A stretch of DNA of 64,000 bases from Phaeodactylum tricornutum CCAP 1055/1 (GCF_000150955.2 NC_011671.1:1116001-1180000), one strand, 5' to 3'; shown: positions 53,501-62,881, counted from the first letter of the stretch. A program made the numbers and translations. Notes: generated by a model from the letters alone, not told the origin.

Positions 53501-54943
53501 GAAAAGGTTTTGTCTGTCCTCAATGATGCGGAGAAGGCGCTCAACTCAGCCAAGGTCGCTATCACAACGTCTGAGAAAGCTGCGACAAAAGCCGAAAAGA
53601 ACAAGGCTGCAGCCGAAGAGCAGCTCGAAAAGTGCAAGGTCTTGTTGGGAGAAAAGGCTGCCGAATTCAAAGCGCTCGAAGAGGATGCTTTCCACGTCAT
53701 GCAAGCATTCGAAAAGGTCAAAGAAGTGGAGGCCGAAAAGCGTGAAGCACTAGAAGCCGTCTCGAAGGAATCGGAAGAGCTGCGAAAGTCACAGTCCGAA
53801 GTCAAATTTGTGGAAGTTGATCTCGTTGGTCAAGTTGACGCCTTTGCAAAGCAAATTTCCGACGCCGAGAAAAAGATTCAACACTGGTCCAACGAGATCG
53901 AAAAGCTACGCGCCGTTGCCAATGACGACGACGACTTTGACATGTCGGACGACGAAGAAGAGGAAGTGTCGACGAAGCTAAAGCACGACATTGTCGACGA
54001 AGCAGAGGATGTTGATATGGAAGACGACAGCAATGTAGCAAACGCCGATACGGAACGACAACCGCTCGAAAAAATACCAAAGAGTTCGTTGCCCACCCTC
54101 TCCGAAGCCGCATTGCGACAATACAACAAAGACGAAATCAAAGAAGAAATCACGGTATTGGAAACAGAGCGAAATGCGATTGCGAAGAATGCCAATATGG
54201 GGGCCATTGCCGAATACCGTAAGAAGGAGGCCGATTACCTTGCCCGAGTCACCGAGCTGGATGGCGTATCTGAGGAGCGCAACGCCGTACGCAAGACTCA
54301 TGAAGAACTTCGTCGGCTGCGTTTAGAAATGTTTATGGATGGCTTCGGACAAATTACGTTGAAACTGAAGGAAATGTATCAAATGATTACCCTTGGAGGC
54401 GATGCAGAGTTGGAGCTTGTCGATTCGCTCGATCCGTTTTCCGAAGGTATTGTCTTTTCGGTACGGCCACCAAAAAAGTCTTGGAAAAACATCAGCAACT
54501 TATCCGGTGGCGAAAAAACACTGTCATCGCTGGCTTTGGTCTTTGCCCTGCATCATTACAAGCCAACTCCCTTATACGTAATGGACGAAATCGATGCCGC
54601 CCTTGACTTTAAGAACGTTTCAATCGTGGCGAACTACATCAAAGAGCGGACCAAGAATGCACAATTTATTATCATCTCCCTGCGCAACAACATGTTCGAG
54701 CTTGCGGATCGACTAGTAGGAATCTACAAAACAAACAATGCCACCAAATCTGTCACCATTAATCCACGAGCTTTTGGTGTCGATGCCCAGCAGAATGGAC
54801 AAATTCCGACGACTCCGGCGTTGTCGGAACGAACAAATGCGGGCGGAGCCGACCGATCCGCTTCAGCCGTAAAGGACACATCGGTACGGCGACGAGTTCC
54901 GTTCGAGGGGAGTTCGGAGGATGTCAAAATTTCGGAAGCCTAA
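50545..54943 (+). CDS. SMC4: Condensin subunit SMC4
   Basis: Exons 50545-50670, 50911-52395 and 52484-54943 give 1356 residues. The splice after 'RLMISKM' joins to 'ELENFKSYAGVKTIGPFHKC', the SMC4-specific start. Walker A GPNGSGKSN is near residue 68. Two long coiled coils flank the hinge (about residues 555-705, containing 'GNVGVLGRLGDLATIPEDYD'). The C-terminal head has the signature 'ISNLSGGEKTLSSLALVFAL' and Walker B 'LYVMDEIDAALDFKN' near 1235. SMC4 pairs with SMC2 in condensin to compact mitotic chromosomes. The tail beyond the head is short and basic with Thr/Pro sites that could be kinase targets. Introns are 240 and 88 nt, both with GTACGT donors. The stop lies only 82 bp from the stop of the next, convergent gene. 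Confidence 0.96.
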
Positions 54944-55025
54944 ATATCTGGGGATCAGTACTATATCTATTGCTGCCTCAATATAGTATTTGTATGTAGC
55001 TGTGTGTGGAGCAATATTAATCAGT

Positions 55026-56099
55026 CTACCAGGCAACTTCATTGGTCCAGTAGGAGCGCACACTGGTAGTCACAGCGGCGTCGGCCTCTACCTGGTTGGT
55101 GTCAACCAGCCACGCCATGAGCCGTTCGTAGTAGTCACTGGCCATGTTGCTGTCGTTCGGAAACGCGGGAAGCGTTGCCCGTAACGTCTCGTCCATGATT
55201 TGACGCTGGACTTCGTCGATTTCCTGTTCACTCGTATCCCCGTCCTTTCCTTGGGTATACTGTTGATAATAGGACTTGGCGAGCTCTGGACGTTGATGGA
55301 TGATTCCCGTAGCTTTGCGCAACGCCAAGACCAGTTTCCTCAATTGTGGCTGTAACGCCAAGAATTTTTCTGGTGTCGTAAAGAGGACGAGTTGACAGAC
55401 ATCGGGGACGCCCCATTCCTTAAGACTGAAAAAGTCTACCGGCACACCACGGGCCGTCGCTTCGGGAATCTCAAAGTTCCAAAAGATGAGCGCCGCCACG
55501 TCGGCCTTTTTCGATTCCAACGCATCCGTGTGAAAGAAACCGCCGTTGTATTTTCCGTACGATTCCAAATCACAATCATATTTTCCGTCGGCCTGGACCA
55601 TGGTATTGACAATAGCGGGTCCCCCGGGTCCCGGAGCTCCGGGATAGCCAATGATCTTGCCACACATGTCGCGGGGTCGCCGAATTTCGCCGTCGGTTCG
55701 GTACATGACCCCACCGTCCGAGTGAAAGAATCGCGCAAAGCCCAAGACCGGCTTGCCACGCGCCGCGTCTTGTGCCAAATGCAAAGGTTCCGTTACCGCC
55801 ACATCCAGACGACCTTGCAGGATCTCTTCCTCGGCTTCCCAGTGATCTTTCGGTTCGATAAGGTGCACGTCGAGACCGTAATCTCGGAAGATTCCGTGCT
55901 GTTGTGCGACAATCAAGGGCAAATGATCCGGATTGGTGAACCACTCCAGACCAATACGCAAGGATACCGGCAGCGTAGCGTTAGCGTTTGTGTTGATGGC
56001 GTCGCATTCTTGTTCACGAGCCGCCGTGACGAGGAAGGAGGAGTTTGGAGTAACGGCTAGCACAACAGATACGCCGAGCAAGATTCCCCACCAATCCAT
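55026..56099 (-). CDS. NMT1/THI5-like (SsuA/ThiY-type) substrate-binding protein
   Basis: From the ATG at 56099 the protein has 357 residues; an upstream ATG at 56165 adds 22. I prefer 56099 because it gives a clean signal peptide (MDWWGILLGVSVVLAVTPNS) and leaves a recurring-motif copy 80 bp upstream. The fold is a bacterial-type periplasmic binding protein: 'LRIGLEWFTNPDHLPLIVAQ', 'DYGLDVHLIEPKDHWEAEEE', 'GRLDVAVTEPLHLAQDAARG', 'DMCGKIIGYPGAPGPGG' and 'YYQQYTQGKDG'. Yeast THI5 makes the thiamine pyrimidine from its own His and PLP, but its Cys-rich CCCFC site is not here, so a binding rather than synthetic role is more likely. A thiamine-precursor link is inferred from the family only. No TPP riboswitch signature seen nearby. 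Confidence 0.82.
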   Translation of the reverse strand: MDWWGILLGVSVVLAVTPNSSFLVTAAREQECDAINTNANATLPVSLRIGLEWFTNPDHLPLIVAQQHGIFRDYGLDVHLIEPKDHWEAEEEILQGRLDVAVTEPLHLAQDAARGKPVLGFARFFHSDGGVMYRTDGEIRRPRDMCGKIIGYPGAPGPGGPAIVNTMVQADGKYDCDLESYGKYNGGFFHTDALESKKADVAALIFWNFEIPEATARGVPVDFFSLKEWGVPDVCQLVLFTTPEKFLALQPQLRKLVLALRKATGIIHQRPELAKSYYQQYTQGKDGDTSEQEIDEVQRQIMDETLRATLPAFPNDSNMASDYYERLMAWLVDTNQVEADAAVTTSVRSYWTNEVAW

Positions 56100-56841
56100 C
56101 TTGGGAAAAGGCGACAAGTGTGCTCGTCTGCGTGCATCACCGTGCCCATTCTGCAGTCTCGACATGCCGAACAATGGATTGACTGTGAGGTAGAAAGAAA
56201 GGAATGACGGTGCACAACGGTTGGTACGAGAGAGGGAGAGCAAGGCAAGAACAGGCGGACAGCGGTACCAACAGCAACTGTTACGTACATTTGGACTCGA
56301 ATTGACTGTGAATACCGGTGTGTACGGGGTGGGTATCTTGGCGAGTTTGGTGACGACAAGATGGATTCTTCGTTTCGGTAGCGTCTGACAGGCATCCGCT
56401 ACCCGACGAATCGGCGTGCCTGTCTGTCGTCGACCGAATCAACGCCGGACCGACTCCCGCTGCGACATTGACAAGGACGCGTGCGCTTTTGCGAACGCGC
56501 TTGACTGTGACCAACACAGCACGCATGTCTCTCTCCCACTTGTTCGAGCTGACTGTGACGAGCCATTCGGCTTTCTCAATCGCATTGCGGAAACGTATCG
56601 ATCGACCCACTCTCTCTGTAGCACGGACGTATCGTCCTTGCTACAACTTACTCGTTACTTGTTGTATACCTAACTTACTCGTTTGCATCGCGAGATTCGT
56701 ATTTGCCCGTCACTTGATATCCGTTACGGCACGTACGAACGAGGTTCTAGTCTTTCACGACTCGTTTGTGCTTCCGTGAATTCTCAAGGGTTCCGAGCTT
56801 TGGTTTTGCTGCGATCGGAATCTACGAGCTTGGCGAACACC
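56100..56841. promoter_or_regulatory. Divergent promoter, THI5-like gene / SPTLC1
   Basis: No gene supported; the richest promoter for the recurring motif, with four same-strand copies listed separately. Confidence 0.45.
56179..56559 (+). promoter_or_regulatory. Four recurring-motif copies in one orientation
   Basis: ttgactgtgag (56179-56189), ttgactgtgaa (56302-56312), ttgactgtgac (56501-56511) and ctgactgtgac (56549-56559). They share a 9-bp core tgactgtga and all read the same way. Confidence 0.45.
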
Positions 56842-58518
56842 ATGGAATCGGCTACTGCTACTGCTACCGCTTCTTCCACAACCTTTATGCCGAATGTTTA
56901 CTCGTTGGGTTACCAAGTGGGGCGCTTTGTGCACACGGTCTGGAAGGATGCTTCCTCCTCAACCTCGACTTCCCGTTTTCCCACGCTCGGCGAAATCTGG
57001 AACTTTTCTCGGAGCTTCCCGGCTCTCTATAAGACTTGGTGGATTGATCTATACACCAACGACCCCGTGCACGTCATTGTGGAAACAACGTTGCTCATTT
57101 CGATTGTTTATATTCTAGTCAGTCGCTCCAAGGATTGGCGCGAGCTCGAAAAGGAAAAACTCACGGAATCGGAAGAACAAGACCTGTTGCTCGAGTGGAA
57201 GAACCACGCACGTCAACCTCTCGCCCCATCGACACCCGCCAATGCCGATGACGAAATGAATGACGTTGTGGTGCACGCCATGCACGGCCGTACCATGGAG
57301 ATCACCACGTCGGAAATTACTGAAAAACGGACCGTGCTCAACTTTGCCACCTTTGATTTCCTCGGCATGTCCGCCGCACTCTCCTCCAATACTCACAATC
57401 CTGTCAAGCAAGCGGCCCAAGAAGCCCTCGATAAGTACGGTTGTGGGAGTTGCGGCCCTCGAGGATTCTACGGTACGGTAGATGTACACTTGCATTTGGA
57501 AAAAGCCTTTGCCGACTTTACCGGCACAGCCGATTCCATTCTTTACAGTGACGGAGCCAGCACATGTTCTTCCACCGTCGCCGCATTTTGCAAACGTGGT
57601 GACCTTATTGTAGCTGATCGCGGTATCTATGAACCGCTGCTTACGGGCGTCAGCTTATCGCGGGCTCACGTCAAATGGTTTCGACACAACGACATGCAAG
57701 ATTTGCGACGCGTTTTGGAACAAGTTCGCGAGACGGACCAGCAACTGAAACGCCCACAGAACGCGCAACGACGATTTCTCGTCGTAGAAGGCTTGTACAA
57801 GAACACCGGAACGATTGTGCCATTGGATGAACTGGTGGCACTCAAACACGAGTTCAGTTATCGACTCATTTTGGACGAATCATTCTCGTTCGGAGTGTTG
57901 GGTAAAACGGGTCGGGGCGTTACGGAACACTTTGGTAAAAAACTCATGCACGACGCCGAAATTGTTACCATTGGATTGGAAAATTCCATTGGTAGTGTGG
58001 GTGGAGTGACGGTCGGCACGGAGGAAGTCGTCGACCACCAGCGCTTGAGTGGATCCGGGTACTGCTTCAGTGCATCGTCTCCGCCATTTTCGGCCGCCGC
58101 AGCCATGCAGGCGTTGGAACAAATGAAAAAGGATCCGGACCTCTTGCAGCGCCTCCACGACAACCGGACCTACATGTACGAGAAACTCAAAGCGTTCTGT
58201 ACCAAGTTGGAAGATCTGTTGTTCGTTACCAGCGACGAACGATCGCCAATTATTATGCTTCAAGTGGCCGACATTCCGGAAACCGAGTACCTGGACGAGG
58301 TTATTTTTTTGCGGGAAGTGGTACGGGAAAGCTTGTCTCGGGGCTGTGCGTTGGTAGCAACGGGTAGACACATACCAAGTCGTGCAGATCCACCCCCTGG
58401 TATCCGCATGGTTGTAACGGCCGCGCATACCTTTGAAGATATCGACAAGGTTTTGACGGTTTTGAACAAATCAGTGGATGTGATTATGAATCGATTCCAT
58501 GAGGAATCGAAAGAGTAG
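56842..58518 (+). CDS. SPTLC1: Serine palmitoyltransferase subunit 1 (LCB1/SPTLC1)
   Basis: Intron-free, 558 residues from the ATG at 56842. This is the first step of sphingolipid synthesis, in the ER. A single N-terminal membrane segment (VIVETTLLISIVYILVS) precedes the alpha-oxoamine synthase fold: 'LNFATFDFLGMSAALSSN', 'YGCGSCGPRGFYGTVDVHLH' and 'RLILDESFSFGVLGKTGRG'. At the position where the catalytic LCB2 subunit has its PLP-binding Lys, this protein reads 'TIGLENSIGSVGGVTVG', with Asn in place of Lys. That is the LCB1 hallmark: it is the non-catalytic partner. 'DHQRLSGSGYCFSASSPPFS' is also LCB1-like. It is longer than human SPTLC1 (473), mainly at the N-terminus. Confidence 0.94.
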   Translation: MESATATATASSTTFMPNVYSLGYQVGRFVHTVWKDASSSTSTSRFPTLGEIWNFSRSFPALYKTWWIDLYTNDPVHVIVETTLLISIVYILVSRSKDWRELEKEKLTESEEQDLLLEWKNHARQPLAPSTPANADDEMNDVVVHAMHGRTMEITTSEITEKRTVLNFATFDFLGMSAALSSNTHNPVKQAAQEALDKYGCGSCGPRGFYGTVDVHLHLEKAFADFTGTADSILYSDGASTCSSTVAAFCKRGDLIVADRGIYEPLLTGVSLSRAHVKWFRHNDMQDLRRVLEQVRETDQQLKRPQNAQRRFLVVEGLYKNTGTIVPLDELVALKHEFSYRLILDESFSFGVLGKTGRGVTEHFGKKLMHDAEIVTIGLENSIGSVGGVTVGTEEVVDHQRLSGSGYCFSASSPPFSAAAAMQALEQMKKDPDLLQRLHDNRTYMYEKLKAFCTKLEDLLFVTSDERSPIIMLQVADIPETEYLDEVIFLREVVRESLSRGCALVATGRHIPSRADPPPGIRMVVTAAHTFEDIDKVLTVLNKSVDVIMNRFHEESKE

Positions 58519-58661
58519 GTCGTTGCTCGTTCTTGTTTTAAAGAAGTACCGACTTCCTATTTGTGTCAACGAGTATTCCATACCCAAGGACTTCACTGCC
58601 TGCATTAACGCATAAAAAAAATATTCATCGAGTCTACTCAAATGCTAGAAAGCAACTGCTC

Positions 58662-60227
58662 TTAAGATCCGGACACGGAAGTCTTCGCTTTGCGATAAGT
58701 CAACAGCAGATCATGGGCAGTGTCCATCCAGACCGTCCTCAAAATAAATGTAGCACTCAATTCGTTGCCCAGGGGTAGCCCGTTGCAAACAATGTCGATT
58801 TGGGTCATGGGATCCGTCAACGCTAGTGACGGCATCTTGATACTGAGATACCTTTTAAGTTGCCCGATACGAATAACACCTTGCGTCTCGATTATGTGGG
58901 ACGCCAATCTCGGCATAGCCAATGTCTCTTCGGCGTGTTCGTCGGGAAGCAATATAAACTTGACTTGTTGTTCCGAGTCCACTACCGACCGTGATCTTTT
59001 CGATGACGAGTTGTCCTCGTACTTCTCCATCCTTCGTACACTCAATTTGCGAGCCATTCCTCGGGCCCGGTAAAAAGCCGCCTCTTCCTCTTGCTCCAAT
59101 AGGACTAAATCTGGAAACAGGACCTTGTCGATTAAGTCCTGCATTCGGTGGTCTGGTAGAGAAAATTTCTCGAGGTTTTTTCCAAGGTACGTTCCACACG
59201 TTGGGCATGCAAAATGTTTCTGACTGAACGAAAAAAGTAGACAGGATTTGCAAAATGTATGAAAGCAGTTGGTGGCCGTGTATGGCTCCTTGAAAAGCCC
59301 CTGGCAGAAGCCGCAAGTAAGTTGTGCTTGTATGGGTGCCAACGAAAACTCAATCATGCCGTTGGATACAACAGAAGGGGCGAACTCGGGATCCGTTTCC
59401 TTGGCTGAGCATTTGCCTCCTTCCATGTCATCTCCCTGCTCCGAACCTTCCAACGAATCACGTCCATCTTCGTTCATCAAAGACTTGCGATATTCTGCTT
59501 TTGTCGCTCTTTCCCATATACCCGTCGAGGTCAATTTAGGCTTTCTCTTACTCACGACGGCCCTGTGGTCACGGAGTGGACTTTCGTAGTCGTTGTTGTT
59601 GTCGACGGCATGGGGTGCGGAATCCAACCGTAGCGACGGGCGCGCAACGTTGTCCACCACACGGGGTGACCGCCGAGGCCTGGCGTCATTCGAGAGAGTC
59701 GTCCTTCGGTGACTGCTGCCGGAAAGCGTCGGAGTAGCAGCTGCCGTTTCTGTCTCGATCGTCGCAATACCTCTGGTTTCAGAAATGTTTGGTCGACTGC
59801 GTTTGCCTAGAGAAGGGCGTTTCCTTGGACTACGGTGATCGTTTTTAATTCGCTGGCATTCGAAACAAAAGCCAGCTTTCATGTACGCCGAGAAGGGTTC
59901 ATCGGGTGCACTGTCGTAGAGGACCAACGGGATCCCCACCTTGCCACATCCGTCTCGTAGACACTTGCTCGTTCCGGCTCCGGAGACTATACGCACGTAC
60001 GGCGTCTGCTCGGCCTCACGCAACTCACTCCGTGTGGGTGTGATCGAATAATCCAAAATGACGATGCGCCGGCGTACAAGGCGAATCAGGATCTGACCGT
60101 CGTGTACTCCTTCCACTGGCGGGACACGGTGGATATAACTCCCCACTTGGGGTCCCAACTGCGTCTCGACTTCTTCGTCAAAGTCCTCCCGATTGAGCAC
60201 AATCCTGGACTTGCTGGCCTCGGACAT
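58662..60227 (-). CDS. RING-RAWUL protein of Polycomb PCGF type
   Basis: Intron-free, 521 residues from the ATG at 60227. Three modules are visible. At 89-124 is a Cys-x4-Cys...Cys-x2-Cys zinc site ('CLRDGCGKVG' and 'GFCFECQRIKNDHRSPRKR'), followed by a basic Ser/Arg linker of about 150 residues. At 305-344 is a complete C3HC4 RING (C305, C308, C321, H323, C326, C329, C341, C344). At about 421-512 is a ubiquitin-like RAWUL domain ('VKFILLPDE', 'GVIRIGQLKRYLSIKMPS', 'IDIVCNGLPLGNELSATFIL'). RING followed by RAWUL is the architecture of PCGF and RING1 proteins, the core of Polycomb repressive complex 1 that ubiquitinates histone H2A. In animals the RING is near the N-terminus; here it is central, after an extra zinc module. 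Confidence 0.85.
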   Translation of the reverse strand: MSEASKSRIVLNREDFDEEVETQLGPQVGSYIHRVPPVEGVHDGQILIRLVRRRIVILDYSITPTRSELREAEQTPYVRIVSGAGTSKCLRDGCGKVGIPLVLYDSAPDEPFSAYMKAGFCFECQRIKNDHRSPRKRPSLGKRSRPNISETRGIATIETETAAATPTLSGSSHRRTTLSNDARPRRSPRVVDNVARPSLRLDSAPHAVDNNNDYESPLRDHRAVVSKRKPKLTSTGIWERATKAEYRKSLMNEDGRDSLEGSEQGDDMEGGKCSAKETDPEFAPSVVSNGMIEFSLAPIQAQLTCGFCQGLFKEPYTATNCFHTFCKSCLLFSFSQKHFACPTCGTYLGKNLEKFSLPDHRMQDLIDKVLFPDLVLLEQEEEAAFYRARGMARKLSVRRMEKYEDNSSSKRSRSVVDSEQQVKFILLPDEHAEETLAMPRLASHIIETQGVIRIGQLKRYLSIKMPSLALTDPMTQIDIVCNGLPLGNELSATFILRTVWMDTAHDLLLTYRKAKTSVSGS

Positions 60228-60732
60228 GTGTGTTTTGTACACAGGCTTTATAAGTTTTCGCGTATTGTCGAGTCTATACTGGGCAACGGTCTATTCAAGG
60301 AATTTAGAGAAAGGCAAACAGGGAAGCTTCTGTTTGGCATGCCGTGATTGCGGGTTCGATTTGAGTTACATCGCCAGCAATGTAAGTTATGTTAACTGAA
60401 AGGTATGGTGCCAACCCGGGTTTGAACGCGGGTTTTTGTTACAGCAGTTTTCTAGAGATCCTGCCTGACAGTGAATGCGTCCGTTCCTTGAACCCCACCC
60501 TATGCAGCCGCAAACGGTGAACAGCTGGTTGGTCGCGGTATATCGTGTCCGAGCACGACTTTGCTCGTGGAGCATGAATGCCGAATGGGTTGTCGGTTGC
60601 GCTTCCCCAACCCATCAAACTGGCTTGAGAGAATGACACCCCCTCTGGTCGCGGTCCCTGACACTATCTCACAGTCCGCACACTGAACACGACCCGCTTC
60701 CTTTGGTAGAAACCGCCGCGAGATCGGTAAGG
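60228..60732. promoter_or_regulatory. Divergent promoter, PCGF-like gene / GFA gene
   Basis: No gene supported. One recurring-motif copy (cctgacagtgaa) is at 60464-60475. A hairpin-forming stretch (aacccg/cgggtt, 60414-60435) contains a B-box-like gttcaaacc on the minus strand, but no tRNA can be folded around it. Confidence 0.4.
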
Positions 60733-61774
60733 ATGCGAATAGGTCGTCGGCGTTTCGGTCTATTCCTCACTCTACTTCTCCAGATCCTGTCTAAGATTAC
60801 ATCGATGGTCATGATGGGAACCACCAACATCCCCCTAGAGATCATTTCACGATGCCAGTGTGGCGGCCTGCAAGTCAGTATCCGGCCTGCAAGTCAGTAT
60901 CCGGCCAAATCCATCGGCACCAGCGGATAGTCCCGCGCACAGCGCTGTTGATTGCCACTGCCGCCCGTGCCGAAAATATCACAGTTCCGCCTTTACATCG
61001 TATCTGGTGGTACCGAAAGATCAGGTTGTTGTGGAAGGAAACTCGGCACAAACGTACCGGGATATTTGTTTCGAACTCGGTATCGTCGAACGGATATTCT
61101 GTAACCAGTGTTATTCCAAGATGCTCACCCGTCCCAAGGCTGGGGCAACCTTAATGGACCAAACACTTGTCAATATGGGGCCTTTGTTGGACGATTCTGT
61201 TCCGAACAATTATCTCGATTCCTGGAGGACGAGTAGAAGGATATGGCAGCAGTCGTCCGAAACCTCCTGGACGAGGGCCAAACCACAAGCCCCAAGCAAC
61301 GACGACGACGAAGATACCACTGCTGCCCCTCGCGATGGTAGATTGACCGGGGGTTGCTCTTGTGGGGCATCCCGATTCTATATCGATTACAGTCCGCCCA
61401 CAGAGTTGCAGCACTGCTACTGCCGTCTGTGCCGTCAACTTTCGGGTGGGCCCTACATGACTTGGGCCCCCTTCGACAATATTGATTTGGCCTGGAACAC
61501 GGAACCACCATTGGTTCGGACCACACCGCACGGGCAGAGGCACATTTGCACCACGTGCGGAGGCGCACTGAGCATCGTATACGACGATCAACCCAATTTT
61601 ACGTGGCCATCTGCGGGAAGTCTGGACGACAACAGTTCAGGATCGACCTTGCCGGCTACTACCGCCGAGATGAACCATCATCTCTATCGTGTCTGTCATA
61701 TATGTTGCAATTACCTGCAAAAATGGTACTCGATACCAGAGGATGGGCTAGAGCGAATAGGAGAAGCATCGTAG
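60733..61774 (+). pseudogene. Secreted protein with two GFA (DUF636/CENP-V-like) zinc domains, frame split by a 19-bp duplication
   Basis: The ATG at 60733 opens a signal-peptide-like start (MRIGRRRFGLFLTLLLQILS) and reaches the first GFA motif 'IISRCQCGGLQVSIRP'. A 19-bp unit is then repeated (60864-60906), moving the frame. The rest of the gene continues in another frame with no ATG before it: 'VDCHCRPCRKYHSSAFTSYL', 'RIFCNQCYSKM', then the complete second GFA domain ('GGCSCGASRF', 'HCYCRLCRQLSGGPYMTWAP', 'HICTTCGGALSIVYDD'). The stop is at 61774. With only one copy of the unit the two halves are in frame and the CxCG-CHCxxC-CxxC zinc pattern is complete, so the duplication is recent. No intron with GT-AG ends removes exactly this unit. 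GFA domains bind zinc and are found in thiol/aldehyde-related and CENP-V proteins. Confidence 0.75.
60864..60906. repeat. 19-bp tandem duplication in the GFA gene
   Basis: The unit cggcctgcaagtcagtatc appears twice in direct succession (60864-60882 and 60883-60901), with the first five bases a third time. 19 is not a multiple of 3, so the frame changes. Confidence 0.95.
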
Positions 61775-61957
61775 TTAACCACTGCAACTTATTTGTGGTA
61801 AACTGGTAAAAATCCGAAGTTACGTTGCGTATTGAAATTTCGTTCGAATTTGGCCGCTCGTAGTATAGCAGCCATGTATTATCTATGTGACCGCGGGAAT
61901 TCCGGTACCAATAGTGCCAGACGAACTACCCCAAAATTCAACGATTCGCGCTTTCTT

Positions 61958-62701
61958 CTATGCAATGTCCATCGCATCCATATCGGTATTTTCCTTTGCT
62001 TGCATCGCCAGGCAGTCCGGACACACGATGTGTTCGATACCACCACTGTAGTCGGTTGTCAGGCAAAGTCGACAATAGCGATCGTCGCATGCCTGACATT
62101 GCAGTAAGCAGTCGGGGCAATTTTTTCGCTCACAGAACGTGCAGAGATCGCTACGCTCCTCTTCCTGCTGAAGCTGCACAACAATTTTCGAAACAAAGTG
62201 TGTATTGGTTGATCGTCGATTGGATCGCTTGGGAGAAAAATACTGGAGTAACGAATTGGTCGGCATGTTGGACTTCAGCTTGGGTATCGTTTGTACATGA
62301 TACGCCTTCTGGCAAACGAAGCAGCTGCTCATGGTTTCGTCGTTGTGAGGTAGAGGATCCATAGAGCAGCGCTTTCGTCTCCACCAAGGATTGGAACTGG
62401 GAGGAGGCGTCGTGGTCAAAGAGCGATCCGTGGACGACGTAACGTCGGAGTTCAATGTTCCAATGCTGACGATTCCGGGAGAATGGCCGGCGATATATCG
62501 TTGTCGCTTGGCTACCGGAGAAAAATCCATCTCGAACACCAATTCCCGCCCACCGGTAACATCCGATGCTGCGTTTGGGCGCTCCGGTGCCGTTCCAGCA
62601 TTCTCCTGCCGGATGCGTTTGCCGGAACCGGTAGCGTCAACAACCAAAGGATATCCCGTAATAAAGTCCGCTGGTTTCGCGCTATTGAAAGCCGTTGACA
62701 T
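61958..62701 (-). CDS. SIVA-like cysteine-rich protein
   Basis: Intron-free, 247 residues from the ATG at 62701. The C-terminal 60 residues are a Cys cluster: 'CTFCERKNCPDCLLQCQACD' then 'RYCRLCLTTDYSGGIEHIVC' PDC. The spacing, including the Asp-Tyr-Ser after the fifth pair, matches the C-terminus of SIVA proteins. A CxxC pair (SSCFVCQ) lies upstream. In the middle is 'TNSLLQYFSPKR', close to a PCNA-interacting (PIP) box, though the first Gln is Thr. The N-terminal half is low-complexity and basic. SIVA was described as an apoptosis factor in mammals and later tied to PCNA ubiquitination; in a unicell the second role is easier to imagine. Other small treble-clef proteins could look similar. 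Confidence 0.65.
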   Translation of the reverse strand: MSTAFNSAKPADFITGYPLVVDATGSGKRIRQENAGTAPERPNAASDVTGGRELVFEMDFSPVAKRQRYIAGHSPGIVSIGTLNSDVTSSTDRSLTTTPPPSSNPWWRRKRCSMDPLPHNDETMSSCFVCQKAYHVQTIPKLKSNMPTNSLLQYFSPKRSNRRSTNTHFVSKIVVQLQQEEERSDLCTFCERKNCPDCLLQCQACDDRYCRLCLTTDYSGGIEHIVCPDCLAMQAKENTDMDAMDIA

Positions 62702-62881
62702 TATATTGCTTGGAGTTAGATATGCAAAACACACATTGCGATAGACACTGCTGCCAAAGAAAAGCGACTACTAGAGAGAGAGCTCTAGACTGAATGTAAA
62801 TACGAAGACTGACAGTGATGATGAAGCAAACCGCTTCTATGTTTCTGCATATTTATACCAAAATATTGGCTTTTGTTGTCG

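Noticed and set aside
55026-56841. TPP riboswitch near the THI5-like gene
   Set aside because: The conserved ctgaga and P4/P5 core elements are not present together in the flanks or an intron.
60404-60440. Possible tRNA 3' half on the minus strand (B-box-like gttcaaacc, ends ggcacca)
   Set aside because: The T stem has mismatches and no matching acceptor, D arm or anticodon arm can be built within about 90 nt.
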